DNA from: Absicoccus intestinalis
GTDB taxonomy: Bacteria > Bacillota_I > Bacilli_A > Erysipelotrichales > Erysipelotrichaceae
Direction: 5' to 3'
Length of the DNA stretch: 64,000 nt
Assembly: GCF_033971885.1 (NCBI RefSeq)
Contig: NZ_JALBUS010000005.1
Span: 62,001 to 126,000 of the forward strand
Positions 1-8,584 of the stretch are shown here, one piece after another. The notes beneath the pieces were generated by a model. The model made no database searches, had not been told where the DNA came from, and saw only the letters and a list, made by a program, of their open reading frames with translations. The position numbers were made by a program, and so were the translations under genes. Each line of letters opens with the position of its first letter. Position 1 is the first letter of the stretch.

Positions 1-1207
1 CCAAGACAATATGATGTTTATGCATCAAACCAACATTGCCAACAAGCACATCGTGTTCATCCACTTGTGCAACAATACCGCCTCCCTGCATCACTGCAGA
101 CGATTGCACAACATGTGTCTGGTCACTCGAATATTCGTTCAATATGGCTTTTGCGAGTGGATGAGACGACTCCTTTTCAACACTGATAAGCAACTCAGTT
201 GCAAGTTGATGGTCTTGACTTGTATATACAGTCCGAACGACCTGTGGATTTCCATAGGTCAGTGTGCCTGTCTTATCAAATAGGATCGTATCTGTCTGCG
301 CAAATTTGCCTATGACATCACTTCCTTTAAACAAGATGCCCTGACGGGCTCCTTTCCCAATACCGGACACATTTGAGACGGGTACACCAATGACAAGAGC
401 TCCTGGACAGCCCAGCACTAAAATGGTAGTGGCCATGGCAATATCTTTTGTCCAGAGCCAAACAACGATACCAAGCATCAAAACAATGGGCGTATAATAT
501 TTCGAAAACTGATCAATGAATCGCTCTGTTTTGGATTTGGAGTCCTGTGCTTCCTCTACTAATTCTATGATCTTTCCAAAAGTTGTATCTTCACCCACTT
601 TTTCAGCCTTCAACTGTAAGGCTCCATTCTCAAGTATCGTCCCCGCAAAGACTTTGTCACCTACACTTTTTTCCACTGGAATGGATTCACCGGTAATTCC
701 TGCTTCATTGACAATGCCATTACCAAAAGTCACTTCACCATCCACCGGAATTTGGCTACCCGTTTTCACAAGTAGAGTATCTCCTTTTACCACTTCATCA
801 ATTGCCACTTCTTCAAATTCACCCGATTTGTTTTTGCGCCATGCCGATGCCGGTGCCATTTCGACTAGACTCTGAATGGCTGAGCGTGTTTTTGCCAACG
901 TTTTCTGTTCCAGATAAGCACCAAACAAGAACAAAAACGAAACAATGGATGATTCCTCAAAGGAACGAATCCCAAAAGCCCCCGCTATCGCAAGAGTCAC
1001 CAATACATCTATACTAATTACCTTTACTCTTAATGCCTGCACAGCCTGTATGGCAATGGGAAGCCCACCGATCAGGGAAGCCCCAATAAGAAAGTAAGTA
1101 GAAATTTTTCCTGGCACGGAAAGCATTTTGAGACCAAACGAAATCAAAATAAAAATTCCCGTCATGACCATCCAATGATTGCGATTCTGTAACACCCATT
1201 TTTGCAT
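1..1207 (-). CDS. P1B-type heavy-metal-transporting ATPase (5' part, runs off the left edge)
   Basis: This is a membrane pump that exports or imports a transition metal at the cost of ATP. About 402 residues are visible, starting at the ATG at 1205-1207 behind a GGAGGATGAC ribosome-binding site. In order I see N-terminal membrane helices with no HMA metal-binding domain ahead of them, the actuator loop with ITGES, the membrane metal motif CPGALVIGVP (near residue 270), the phosphorylation site DKTGTLT and the nucleotide-domain ESSHPLAKA motif. The frame is open throughout. The third residue of the metal motif is Gly where the classical Zn/Cd/Cu pumps have Cys (CPC), so the metal cannot be named from the classical subgroups. 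A palindrome upstream may be its operator. Confidence 0.9.
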   Translation of the reverse strand, partial: MQKWVLQNRNHWMVMTGIFILISFGLKMLSVPGKISTYFLIGASLIGGLPIAIQAVQALRVKVISIDVLVTLAIAGAFGIRSFEESSIVSFLFLFGAYLEQKTLAKTRSAIQSLVEMAPASAWRKNKSGEFEEVAIDEVVKGDTLLVKTGSQIPVDGEVTFGNGIVNEAGITGESIPVEKSVGDKVFAGTILENGALQLKAEKVGEDTTFGKIIELVEEAQDSKSKTERFIDQFSKYYTPIVLMLGIVVWLWTKDIAMATTILVLGCPGALVIGVPVSNVSGIGKGARQGILFKGSDVIGKFAQTDTILFDKTGTLTYGNPQVVRTVYTSQDHQLATELLISVEKESSHPLAKAILNEYSSDQTHVVQSSAVMQGGGIVAQVDEHDVLVGNVGLMHKHHIVL

Positions 1208-1233
1208 GTCATCCTCCTCCTTTAGACAGTCTC

Positions 1234-1275
1234 AGTATAAAAAAATCTTCCAAAATAAAAATTGATAGGTATCAA
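1234..1275 (-). promoter_or_regulatory. Probable promoter and operator of the metal ATPase gene
   Basis: On the minus strand a TATACT -10 box lies at 1234-1239, about 27 bases upstream of the ATPase start codon. The palindrome TTGATAcctATCAA (arms of six bases, 1262-1275) covers or abuts the -35 position. The arrangement fits a metal-responsive repressor site, but the regulator is not identified. Confidence 0.45.
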
Positions 1276-1323
1276 GTTTCTGTATTTTTTGGGTGTGCAT
1301 AAGTTATAATTTTCTACTTCCAT

Positions 1324-1362
1324 AAAAAAACACGGAAATGGGCACACCATTCCGTGTTTCTG
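1324..1362 (-). terminator. Intrinsic terminator after the 346-residue unknown gene
   Basis: A twelve-base stem reading AAACACGGAATG pairs across a short loop and is followed on the minus strand by seven T. It sits about 40 bases past the stop codon of the upstream minus-strand gene. Confidence 0.8.
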
Positions 1363-1401
1363 GTTATTCATTTAGACAATAGGAATACATTGAGCCTACC
1401 C

Positions 1402-2442
1402 CTATTCATACTGAAACTTTACTCCCTTCTCTTTGAACATTGCTTCCAATTCTTTCTTGTCAATCTTTCCCTCTTTTATGGCTTGTTGTATTCCCGGTCC
1501 AAGAGATATGGTTAATGGGCCCCGTCTCATTGTCCGCTGTGCCAATTCAACTGGTTTCCAACCACGATTGCTATATAGATGCGTATGATTGTGATAATCC
1601 ATAAAAAGTTGTACCAGTTTTTCTAGATCTTTCTTTGAAAGAAGTACGCCACATTCCCTGAGTTCCGATGTGATCCATTTGAGTTGCAACGTAGGAGATA
1701 CCAGACCAAGCACCGATTTGCGATGAATATCTCGCAATAGCTTCTCTAATTCTGGCCCTTTCCGATCTTCCAGATACTTGTTCAATTTCTTCTCGTTTCG
1801 TTTTGGTCCACCCTCTATCTCACCACTAAGATACTTCACTTGGAATTCTTCATGATGAGAAAGAAAGGAAAATTCACTTAATCGTTTTCCCACATGATTG
1901 GATTTCTTTTTATGTCCAGACATATCCACCAGTTCTTTCGCATCTGCTTTCAACCTTCCAAGAAAATCTTTCAATTTTTTCTCTTCAATGGATAGTTGTT
2001 TAGTGGTCGCATAAGTCAGAAAATCATCTGGAATAAAATAGGGCTTATCCGCCTGGGCATCTGTTAGTTGATAATATACCATCCGTTTTCCATAACCACT
2101 CCCCATGATCTCTCTAGCTACAAGCTCTCGATCCAATGGCTTTGATGGCTCCTCTGTATCCAGATCGTATAATTCATCCTCTTCAAAGACATAATAGGAA
2201 TGTTCTTCTCTTCTCGCAATGCCAGAAAATGCCACAAGATCTTTTTGACGTATGGATGGTATATCTATCCTGGTGGACAAATCTTTATAAATTTCCCACA
2301 AATGACGAATAGGAACGGTACCATAAAGATTTACAGCAGCATCAAAAAAAGCATGAAGAAAATCTTGTTGTTTGGTTGTAAGGCCAGCTTCCGCATATTT
2401 TCTAGCCAATGTTTTTTCGGATAATGGTTTTGGATATGACAT
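1402..2442 (-). CDS. Uncharacterised cytoplasmic protein of 346 residues
   Basis: I do not recognise a named family. The protein is soluble, highly charged and Lys/Glu-rich, with no signal peptide or membrane segment. The C-terminal third holds the run DYHNHTHLYSNRGWKP, of the 'N-G-x-T/K-P' type seen in many uncharacterised Firmicutes proteins. The chosen start is the ATG at 2440-2442, which has AGGTGA at good spacing. An ATG 24 bases further upstream has no ribosome-binding site. It appears to be a single-gene unit closed by the hairpin at 1324-1362. Confidence 0.75.
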   Translation of the reverse strand: MSYPKPLSEKTLARKYAEAGLTTKQQDFLHAFFDAAVNLYGTVPIRHLWEIYKDLSTRIDIPSIRQKDLVAFSGIARREEHSYYVFEEDELYDLDTEEPSKPLDRELVAREIMGSGYGKRMVYYQLTDAQADKPYFIPDDFLTYATTKQLSIEEKKLKDFLGRLKADAKELVDMSGHKKKSNHVGKRLSEFSFLSHHEEFQVKYLSGEIEGGPKRNEKKLNKYLEDRKGPELEKLLRDIHRKSVLGLVSPTLQLKWITSELRECGVLLSKKDLEKLVQLFMDYHNHTHLYSNRGWKPVELAQRTMRRGPLTISLGPGIQQAIKEGKIDKKELEAMFKEKGVKFQYE

Positions 2443-2589
2443 ATTTTCACCTATCTTAAAAGTCATTCTATCATAAATCCGGTCTTAGCGATCGTTATTG
2501 ACCCATCAAGATAAATAACTTCTCTTTTACCTTATGTATTGAACTGATCTAACGACGATTTCATAGGAAGCAAGGACAAAGAGTGTATC

Positions 2590-2630
2590 ATAAAAAAACA
2601 GACATCTTTGAAATACATAGTCTGCTTTTC
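2590..2630 (-). terminator. Intrinsic terminator after the rrf2 remnant
   Basis: A CAGAC/GTCTG-based stem flanked by A and T runs follows the rrf2 remnant. On the minus strand it ends in a T tract followed by TATGATAC, a tail that recurs after hairpins at 39.8 and 40.1 kb. Confidence 0.6.
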
Positions 2631-2649
2631 TATTTTATTGTTTGTTGAT

Positions 2650-3030
2650 TTAATCATTTTCATCGGCAATTGCTTTTCTTGTATCTTGTACAACATCCGA
2701 TAAGGTTATCTTTTTCAGTTCCTCCTCCATCGCTTGTTGAACTCGATTCAGTTTTTGATCCACCCCTTTATGGATATTTCTTCCGATCGGACAGTTTGCA
2801 TTCGGATTTTCATGAAAATGAAAGAGGCCTTCTTCACTAACCGCATCAACTGCTTTATAAATCGCAAAGAACGTTATTTCATCCAGTGGTTTTGCCAGAG
2901 TTATACCGCTTTTTCCTTGACTGATCGCAATGATGTCAGCCTCTTTGAGCGCACACATGACATTCCGTACGATGACTGGATTGGCTCCAACACTGCTAGC
3001 CAAAAATTGGCTCGTTACTTTTTGTGTGTC
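2650..3030 (-). pseudogene. Rrf2-family transcriptional regulator lacking its first ~20 residues
   Basis: The translation DTQKVTSQFLASSVGANPVI followed by VRNVMCALKEAD matches the recognition helix and wing of Rrf2 winged-helix regulators. These sense redox state, Fe-S status or small ligands. The family normally begins about twenty residues earlier with a conserved first helix. Here a TAA at 3031-3033 directly precedes the matching segment and the upstream DNA is the 3' end of an acetyltransferase gene. A TTG at 3001-3003 could give a 117-residue product without the first helix. Only one Cys (NCPIG) of the usual cluster is present. I regard it as a 5'-truncated remnant. Confidence 0.6.
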
Positions 3031-3067
3031 TTAATAATACGTTCCTTGGATTTCAAAGAAGCACCAA

Positions 3068-3622
3068 CTAAACCACTGAAACATTTTCCAACATCTGATT
3101 CTGGTACTCATAATTTAGTCTGTCAAAGATCTTGCCATTTATACACAACGCAGAATGTTCAATATTGATAAATTTCATCCCACATTTTTCCATGACTCTT
3201 TTGGAACCTTGGTTCTCTGCAGCACACCAAGCCCTCACAACTTTTATCTTCTTTTTTGCCGTTAAATATTGCAGGACAGCTTGTAAAGCCTCCGATGCAT
3301 ACCCTTTGGACCAATTTCTACGTTCAATGCTGATTCCAACTTCAATTGAACTCAATTCATCATTGTAATCATAAGCCCCAATGGTTCCTATCAATTCGCC
3401 ATTTAATTCGATGGCCCAGCTGAAAAAGAAATCATCATCGTAATGATCGATGAAAGTCTGTATCGTTTTGTGAGCCATCGCCTTGGTTGCATATGGATTC
3501 CATCCAGAATACGCATACATTTTTGGATCCATACCCAAAATACGATATAACCAATCTGCATCTTCTTTTTCGTGTTTCCTTAGTACAAGTCTTTTCGTTT
3601 CTATTCGTTCGGTTCCACTCAT
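3068..3622 (-). CDS. GNAT acetyltransferase, RimJ/RimL type
   Basis: This is a 184-residue acetyl-CoA-dependent N-acetyltransferase, most likely acting on a protein N-terminus or small amine. The start ERIETKRLVLRKHEKEDA is the typical RimJ/RimL opening. The acetyl-CoA loop lies in the segment RRNWSKGYASEAL, followed by the ENQGSKRVMEKCGM motif of the family. The ATG at 3620-3622 has GGGAGGAAAG just upstream; an ATG nine codons earlier lacks one. Its stop is 38 bases before the truncated rrf2. Substrate unknown. Confidence 0.85.
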   Translation of the reverse strand: MSGTERIETKRLVLRKHEKEDADWLYRILGMDPKMYAYSGWNPYATKAMAHKTIQTFIDHYDDDFFFSWAIELNGELIGTIGAYDYNDELSSIEVGISIERRNWSKGYASEALQAVLQYLTAKKKIKVVRAWCAAENQGSKRVMEKCGMKFINIEHSALCINGKIFDRLNYEYQNQMLENVSVV

Positions 3623-3732
3623 TTCGTACTTTCCTCCCATTGATTTCAACTTTGTCTCTTATTTTATCAACGCTATGCCAACAATGCACAAAATCATTTT
3701 CGAATGACAGATTCTACATGTAGCGACTGGAT

Positions 3733-3855
3733 TTAATCTTCAAATAACACAACATGATTTGAAATCACATCCGTATCATCAAATTCATTTCCAACCACAA
3801 ATACCTTGGTTCGTATTATTTTTGGCAATATTCGTTTCCATATATCCCATTTCTC
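3733..3855 (-). pseudogene. Possible 3' remnant of an unidentified gene
   Basis: In the 430-base space between the acetyltransferase and phzF genes one minus-strand frame stays open for 40 codons and ends VFVVGNEFDDTDVISNHVVL plus a few residues. It looks protein-like but has an upstream TAG and no start or ribosome-binding site. The rest of the gap (3623-3732 and 3856-4077) shows nothing I can name. Confidence 0.25.
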
Positions 3856-4077
3856 CTAAAGAAAAAGGCATCCAAAGTAGAATCTTATTGCATAAATTCG
3901 TACTTTAAATACCTTTTTATCACCCATCCGGTAAGGTTGAAGGCTATTTTCATTCAACAACATGGTATCGAAAAAAATATATATTTATCAAGAAAAATGG
4001 ATTACCTTACCAAACGAAATTCCTGCATCAAATAATCATACAAGCAATAAGAAGCGTTTATCCTCATCTGTTTCCGC

Positions 4078-4851
4078 TCAAACATATAATTCGCATTCTG
4101 AAAACAATATGGCTTTTCCTGCCAAAAACACCTTATCCTCTGCCATTCTACAATAAAGCATGCCACCTCGTTGGGAAGCTTGATACGCTACAATATTTTC
4201 TTTGCCAAGTTTCTTGGCCCAATAAGGAACAATATGACAATGTCCGGATCCACATACCGGATCTTCCATGATCTTTAATTTGGGTCCAAAACTTCGAGAA
4301 ACAGAATCGGTATTTTCTCCTGGAGCTGTTACATGCACAAGCAAACCATCCAATCGCAACAATTTTTCCATATCTGGTTCGAGCTTTTTCACAATATTCG
4401 CATCATCGAATACACAGAGTAGGTCTCTGCCCATATAAGCTTCAATCGGTGTGGCACCAAGAGCATCGACAATCTCTTTTGTGATAGAAACTTTTTTCAA
4501 TGCATACGCTGGAAATTCCATTTCCAACAAATCATTCTTTTTCCTAACCATCAAATCACCACTACAAGTTGAAAATGTAACCGTATCTTCATTTGGAAGA
4601 TAGAATCGAAACAACACATAGGCACAAGCAAGCGTGGCATGTCCACACAAATCAATTTCACCACCACAAGTAAACCAACGCAATCGATACTGACTCCCTT
4701 CTTGAACCGCAAAGGCCGTCTCTGAAAAATTGTTTTCTTTCGCAATATCTATCATCCGACTTTCAGGGATCCATTGGTCCATGATACAAATAGCCGCTTG
4801 ATTGCCATGAAAAACTGTATCTGTAAATGCATCGACAATATATTGTTTCAT
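4078..4851 (-). CDS. PhzF-family isomerase
   Basis: This 257-residue enzyme belongs to the PhzF/diaminopimelate-epimerase fold, used for isomerisation of small metabolites. Many members have no known substrate. The catalytic Glu lies in ENNFSETAFA near residue 37. The two family glycine/cysteine loops are GGEIDLCGHATLACAYV and DPVCGSGHCHIVPYW. The ATG at 4849-4851 follows AGGAAGCAG; an upstream in-frame ATG does not. Two small unknown genes lie immediately upstream on the same strand and are probably co-transcribed. There is no sign of a phenazine pathway nearby. Confidence 0.9.
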   Translation of the reverse strand: MKQYIVDAFTDTVFHGNQAAICIMDQWIPESRMIDIAKENNFSETAFAVQEGSQYRLRWFTCGGEIDLCGHATLACAYVLFRFYLPNEDTVTFSTCSGDLMVRKKNDLLEMEFPAYALKKVSITKEIVDALGATPIEAYMGRDLLCVFDDANIVKKLEPDMEKLLRLDGLLVHVTAPGENTDSVSRSFGPKLKIMEDPVCGSGHCHIVPYWAKKLGKENIVAYQASQRGGMLYCRMAEDKVFLAGKAILFSECELYV

Positions 4852-4883
4852 CTGCTTCCTCCGCTTCTCATTTTGCCAAGATA

Positions 4884-5141
4884 TCACTGCCTTATTTCCT
4901 TTTCCTTCTTATCAACAAACAGATCGATTATGGCTTGAATAAACCTTGCCACAGACACATTTTCGTCCGTTCTGAAAACCGATATATCCTTTTTAAGAAG
5001 CGTTTCCAGGATCGCAATGCGCCGATTCAAGGAAGTACCAAGTGCTTCAGGGCTCAATCTATCAACGTCAAACTCTGGGTAATCCATTGACTTCTCAAGT
5101 ATTTTTAGATTTTTATAAATCAATTTGATGCTTTCAGACAT
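4884..5141 (-). CDS. Small unknown protein (85 residues)
   Basis: This is a charged, helical, soluble protein beginning MSESIKLIYKNLKILEKSM. I do not recognise a family. The ATG at 5139-5141 lies two bases past the stop of the 74-residue gene upstream, with GGAAG at suitable spacing, so the pair should be translationally coupled. A 33-base piece of this gene (4949-4981, encoding VFRTDENVSVA) recurs outside any gene at 5433-5465. An earlier in-frame ATG at 5159 would overlap the upstream gene. Confidence 0.55.
   Translation of the reverse strand: MSESIKLIYKNLKILEKSMDYPEFDVDRLSPEALGTSLNRRIAILETLLKKDISVFRTDENVSVARFIQAIIDLFVDKKEKEIRQ
4949..4981. repeat. 33-base direct repeat, copy 1 (inside the 85-residue gene)
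   Basis: This segment is identical over 33 bases to 5433-5465, in the same orientation, 484 bases apart. Copy 1 encodes VFRTDENVSVA on the minus strand. Confidence 0.85.
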
Positions 5142-5143
5142 AG

Positions 5144-5368
5144 CTAGCTTCCGTCCCATTCAGGCCAGTCATCGTCATCGGCTAATCTATCCATAATTTT
5201 TTCGGCTTCGTATGTTTTTTCTGTCGGGTTGTCGTCTTTATCCATTTTACTAACCGAATATAAGGCTAGTTCAGTAATAATATCATTAGGATCGCTCATA
5301 GATAGTACTTCATTAGCATTCGACATATTTTCTGATATCCATCTTTTTTCTGATTCTAATAGCATCAT
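5144..5368 (-). CDS. Small acidic unknown protein (74 residues)
   Basis: The protein is acidic and ends DRLADDDDWPEWDGS, with no membrane segment. An AAGGTGAA ribosome-binding site precedes two adjacent ATG codons (5368 and 5365), either of which may start it. It forms a tight pair with the 85-residue gene two bases downstream. The sizes and coupling would fit a toxin-antitoxin or toxin-immunity pair, but no motif supports that. Confidence 0.5.
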   Translation of the reverse strand: MMLLESEKRWISENMSNANEVLSMSDPNDIITELALYSVSKMDKDDNPTEKTYEAEKIMDRLADDDDWPEWDGS

Positions 5369-5432
5369 TTCACCTTCTTGCCTTTCTTATTTATACGGTT
5401 AGCTTGAATCAATAATCCAGTTTTAGGCCTTA

Positions 5433-5465
5433 CCACAGACACATTTTCGTCCGTTCTGAAAACCG
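5433..5465. repeat. 33-base direct repeat, copy 2 (intergenic relic)
   Basis: This is an exact copy of 4949-4981 lying upstream of the small gene pair with no reading frame around it. It is probably what remains of a duplicated or recombined second copy of the 85-residue gene. Confidence 0.85.
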
Positions 5466-5614
5466 CCCTTTGTGGAAACCTGTCCCATTATAGAATGGAA
5501 AGGAAGGAGTTCATCGTCTCAGTCCTCATTGATTGAGCAAACATTTCATGCTCCATGAAAAAACTCAATAATTAATGCTAGCTATGTCATTACGATTGCC
5601 AAAGCACGAAAATA

Positions 5615-5797
5615 TCAACGTAATAAGACTTGCATTAAAGCCTTTACAGTATCTTGCCCATCTAAACAAGTACCGATTAAATAGCCTTTCTCATTATCCC
5701 AATTTGCCAATCTACGATAGTAAAAGCCTTTTTTACTATCCTCAATAATGAACGGAACAATTCTATGCTTTCCACTTCCAGGCGAATTTGCTTTCAC
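5615..5797 (-). CDS. Short hypothetical ORF, possibly a gene fragment
   Basis: Sixty codons from a GTG start encode a basic peptide with HRIVPFIIEDSKKGFYYRRL. The ribosome-binding site is weak and no family is recognised. The composition is protein-like, so this may be the 3' end of a decayed gene. The flanking DNA from 5466 to 5614 shows no gene. Confidence 0.25.
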   Translation of the reverse strand: MKANSPGSGKHRIVPFIIEDSKKGFYYRRLANWDNEKGYLIGTCLDGQDTVKALMQVLLR

Positions 5798-5921
5798 CAG
5801 TTAGAAACATGCGTCATCGGCGCACTTTAAAAACTCGAGGGTGAAAACCTTCAAGGGAGGATGATGTTTATTATCTGGACAATTTCTTCTGATTTGTCTT
5901 GTTACACATACCTTATGTACA

Positions 5922-6980
5922 TCACAAGAGGATGTCCGCAAGAACTTTTAGTAGCAACTCGTTATCACTATGCTTTCGAATAGCGATACGACAATATGCG
6001 GAAGATAAACCATAAAACTGTGAGCAGTCTCTAACTTTTATTCCTCTTATCAGGAGTTCTTGCAGCATATTCTTTATCGTGGATTTGAACAACAAAAAAT
6101 TTCCTTTTGATGGAAATACCATTAATGGAAGTTTTTCCAGTTCACCAACTAACCAATCTCGCTCGCTTAATAAGAATTGGTATGTTTTCTGCATGTATGT
6201 CTCATCCATAAGCACACATAGTCCAGCAAATTGCGCTGGTGTAGAAACCGAGAAACTTTGACCACAAGAATACATGCGTGAAAGCAACCTTATATTGCTG
6301 GAAATGCAGAATCCTAAACGAAAACCTGCAAGGGAGTATGTTTTTGTAAACGCATCTATTACAACTAGATTTTCATATTTCGTCGTAAGTCTCTTTGCAG
6401 AATAATCTCTCCACTGCGGTAGAAACTCTATAAAACACTCATCAATAACAACAATAATGTTATTTTTGACACAGCAATCGAGTATCTTTTCTATAAATGG
6501 TTTGCTTACGATTTGTCCTGTTGGGTTATTGGGATTACACAAAAACAACATGTCACAATCTGGTTGAATAACAGACAGAATTTCCTCGTCTAATTCAAAG
6601 CCATCTGCCTCACTTAATGTGTAGTGTAATACATCGCAGTTCACTAACTTTAAGGCGCGCTGATATTCTTCAAATGTAGGTTCCACAATGATTGCATGCT
6701 TAGGCTTGACTGCAAATACTACACGATACAGCAGGTCATCCGCACCATTTCCACATAAAATATGAATTGCAGGGACATTGTATTTTTCAGCCAAACAGGC
6801 AGTTAACTGGTTACACTCAGGGTCGGGATATACATCAGATATATCAGCAATCGCATTCATGTTTTCTTTTACTACCCTAGGAATACCTAACGAATTGGTG
6901 TTGACCGAAAAATCAATAAGTGTACCATCTCCGTATTCAGTTATGACCTTCCAAGAATAATTATTAAAATTCGACCGCAT
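5922..6980 (-). CDS. PLP-dependent class I/II aminotransferase (HisC/CobD-like)
   Basis: This 352-residue fold-type I PLP enzyme resembles histidinol-phosphate aminotransferase and threonine-phosphate decarboxylase (CobD). Visible motifs are DFSVNTNSLGIP near the start, GNGADDLLYR, the substrate/PLP segment CNPNNPTGQ, the Asp of VIDECFIEF and the Schiff-base Lys in DAFTKTYSLAGFRLGF. The ATG at 6978-6980 has a perfect GGAGGT nearby, so I prefer it to the ATG fifteen codons upstream. The true hisC lies in the his operon at 43.5 kb, so this copy probably has another role. No cobalamin genes are adjacent. Confidence 0.85.
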   Translation of the reverse strand: MRSNFNNYSWKVITEYGDGTLIDFSVNTNSLGIPRVVKENMNAIADISDVYPDPECNQLTACLAEKYNVPAIHILCGNGADDLLYRVVFAVKPKHAIIVEPTFEEYQRALKLVNCDVLHYTLSEADGFELDEEILSVIQPDCDMLFLCNPNNPTGQIVSKPFIEKILDCCVKNNIIVVIDECFIEFLPQWRDYSAKRLTTKYENLVVIDAFTKTYSLAGFRLGFCISSNIRLLSRMYSCGQSFSVSTPAQFAGLCVLMDETYMQKTYQFLLSERDWLVGELEKLPLMVFPSKGNFLLFKSTIKNMLQELLIRGIKVRDCSQFYGLSSAYCRIAIRKHSDNELLLKVLADILL

Positions 6981-7173
6981 GAAATAGAACACCTCCAAAT
7001 ACTCATTTGTCTTCCAATCATCCATCCCCTACCCTACATCCAATCACGAAACTCAACCCTATAAAAATGCTCTTTCGATAAGTTCCCCCAGAGAGTATTT
7101 TCTTAGTTGAACCATCCTTTTGGAAAAAAGTAAAATGTATAAGAATGGCTTAAAATAAGGCTTTCATCACATC

Positions 7174-7278
7174 TTAGCCATTGACCTTGAACATCAATGC
7201 TACCGTCTCCACATGGCACGAGAAAAGCACCTGAATGTCTGGTTTCTGGCCACAATTCCGTTCGTTAGCGGGAATTGC
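7174..7278 (-). pseudogene. Short coding remnant ending in an HVETVALM motif
   Basis: In the 500-base gap before the fic gene a minus-strand frame reads KPDIQVLFSCHVETVALMF and stops. HVETV-hydrophobic is the usual C-terminal signature of RlmD/TrmA-type RNA methyltransferases, so this may be the tail of one. There is no start codon or body. The remainder of 6981-7486 has no recognisable gene. Confidence 0.3.
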
Positions 7279-7486
7279 TCAAAGCCGAAAATCGGCATTT
7301 TTACAGTTACTCTCCGTTTACAGATATATCCAAGTGCTATTTCCACCTATAATACGGCGGGCTGGAGGAAGCCATCGTCTCGACCTGCTCTCCTCTGCTC
7401 AATCGGTTTATGATCAAGGTCTCAACCCAGTATGCTGTTAGCTTGGTCGCTTATCTTGGTCGGTCAGCGATCAAGTGATTGCTGAC

Positions 7487-8584
7487 CTATTGCTGCCTGA
7501 ACCGGTATTTCCCTTTACCAAATCCGGAAACTGGCTCAATGATACCCCGCTCTACCATTTCCTTCAAAAGCTCAGAAGACCTTGACGCTTTCATATCAAG
7601 CACGCGCATGACATCCGACCGTCCAAAGATCGTCTGGCCTTGAAATTCTTCGCGAAGCTTCAGGATATGTTCTGTCGTTTTAGCTGTAAATCTATTGTCA
7701 ATATCCGCCTTTAAAACCTCAATGTCCGATTTTCCATCTTGAATGTCCGGTTTTTCCGTTTCCTTGAACGCTCCGCTGATATGCAATGTCCGGTTGTGAA
7801 GCGGATTATCCTCGCCAAGCATGAGATTCCTTAAAAACAGTTCCAGATATTCCGTCGTCTCATGGATGCCTTTTGTGAAGTCATTGTAGTTAGCGCGGAC
7901 AAGCGAATTGCGGAAATACCACGCGTTTTCAGCGAAGATGTCATTCGTTACGTCAAAACCAAGCGTCCGCAGATACTTGATGAAGAACACCGCCGTGGTC
8001 CTGGTATTACCTTCACCGAAAGCATGAATCTGCCAGAGCCTCGAAACGAAAAACGCAAGATGTCGGATGATCTCATCCATGGAAAGACCCCGATATGAGA
8101 ACTTCCGCTCCTCGGAAAAATCATACTCCAATGTCGCTCTCAACTCAGTCGCACTGCCATAAATCACCGTCGCTCCGTCGAGCACCCATTCCTTCTTCGT
8201 GATGTTATAATCACGAATGTGACCAGCATGTGGATAGATGCCCGTAAACAATCTTCTGTGAATTGACAGGTACTCATTCGGTGTAAAACTGAATGCCTGC
8301 TCGGACAATATCTCTGCGATTCTAGCAGAAACCTTGTCAGCCTCTTCCGTGCGGTCATTTACATCATGAGATGGATTTTCCTTGTAATAGCTCTGCAGAA
8401 GCGCATTCGCTTCTTGGAAGGAAATCTCTCCCTCGATATTGCGAACCGCCGTATGTATCAGATAAGCAGATGTCTTCAGGCCATCAACTGCCTGAAGTCC
8501 AATGGCCGTATGCCATGCATAGCCCTTATTTCGCTTATTCGGTTCGGACTCCTTGATATATTCCTTGAAAGGGTCTTTATCCAT
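7487..8584 (-). CDS. Fic-domain protein (probable AMP-transferase)
   Basis: This is a 365-residue Fic-family protein. Such enzymes usually transfer AMP from ATP to a protein hydroxyl. The Fic motif near residue 185 reads IHAFGEGNTRTTAVF, keeping the catalytic His, Gly-Asn and Arg but with Ala for the usual Pro and Thr for the second Gly. An upstream IEGEIS segment near residue 52 resembles the autoinhibitory helix but lacks the usual Ser/Thr four residues before the Glu. The C-terminal 80 residues look like a winged helix (FGRSDVMRVLDMKASRSSEL). The ATG at 8582-8584 follows GGAAGG. Fic genes of this type often travel with type I restriction loci, as here. Confidence 0.88.
   Translation of the reverse strand: MDKDPFKEYIKESEPNKRNKGYAWHTAIGLQAVDGLKTSAYLIHTAVRNIEGEISFQEANALLQSYYKENPSHDVNDRTEEADKVSARIAEILSEQAFSFTPNEYLSIHRRLFTGIYPHAGHIRDYNITKKEWVLDGATVIYGSATELRATLEYDFSEERKFSYRGLSMDEIIRHLAFFVSRLWQIHAFGEGNTRTTAVFFIKYLRTLGFDVTNDIFAENAWYFRNSLVRANYNDFTKGIHETTEYLELFLRNLMLGEDNPLHNRTLHISGAFKETEKPDIQDGKSDIEVLKADIDNRFTAKTTEHILKLREEFQGQTIFGRSDVMRVLDMKASRSSELLKEMVERGIIEPVSGFGKGKYRFRQQ

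Noticed and set aside
5144..5368. Small gene pair as a named toxin-antitoxin system
   Set aside because: Size and coupling fit, but no family motif was recognised; kept as unknown proteins.
7213..7441. Two overlapping plus-strand frames before fic
   Set aside because: No ribosome-binding site and no protein-like motif; the opposite strand holds the better-supported remnant.
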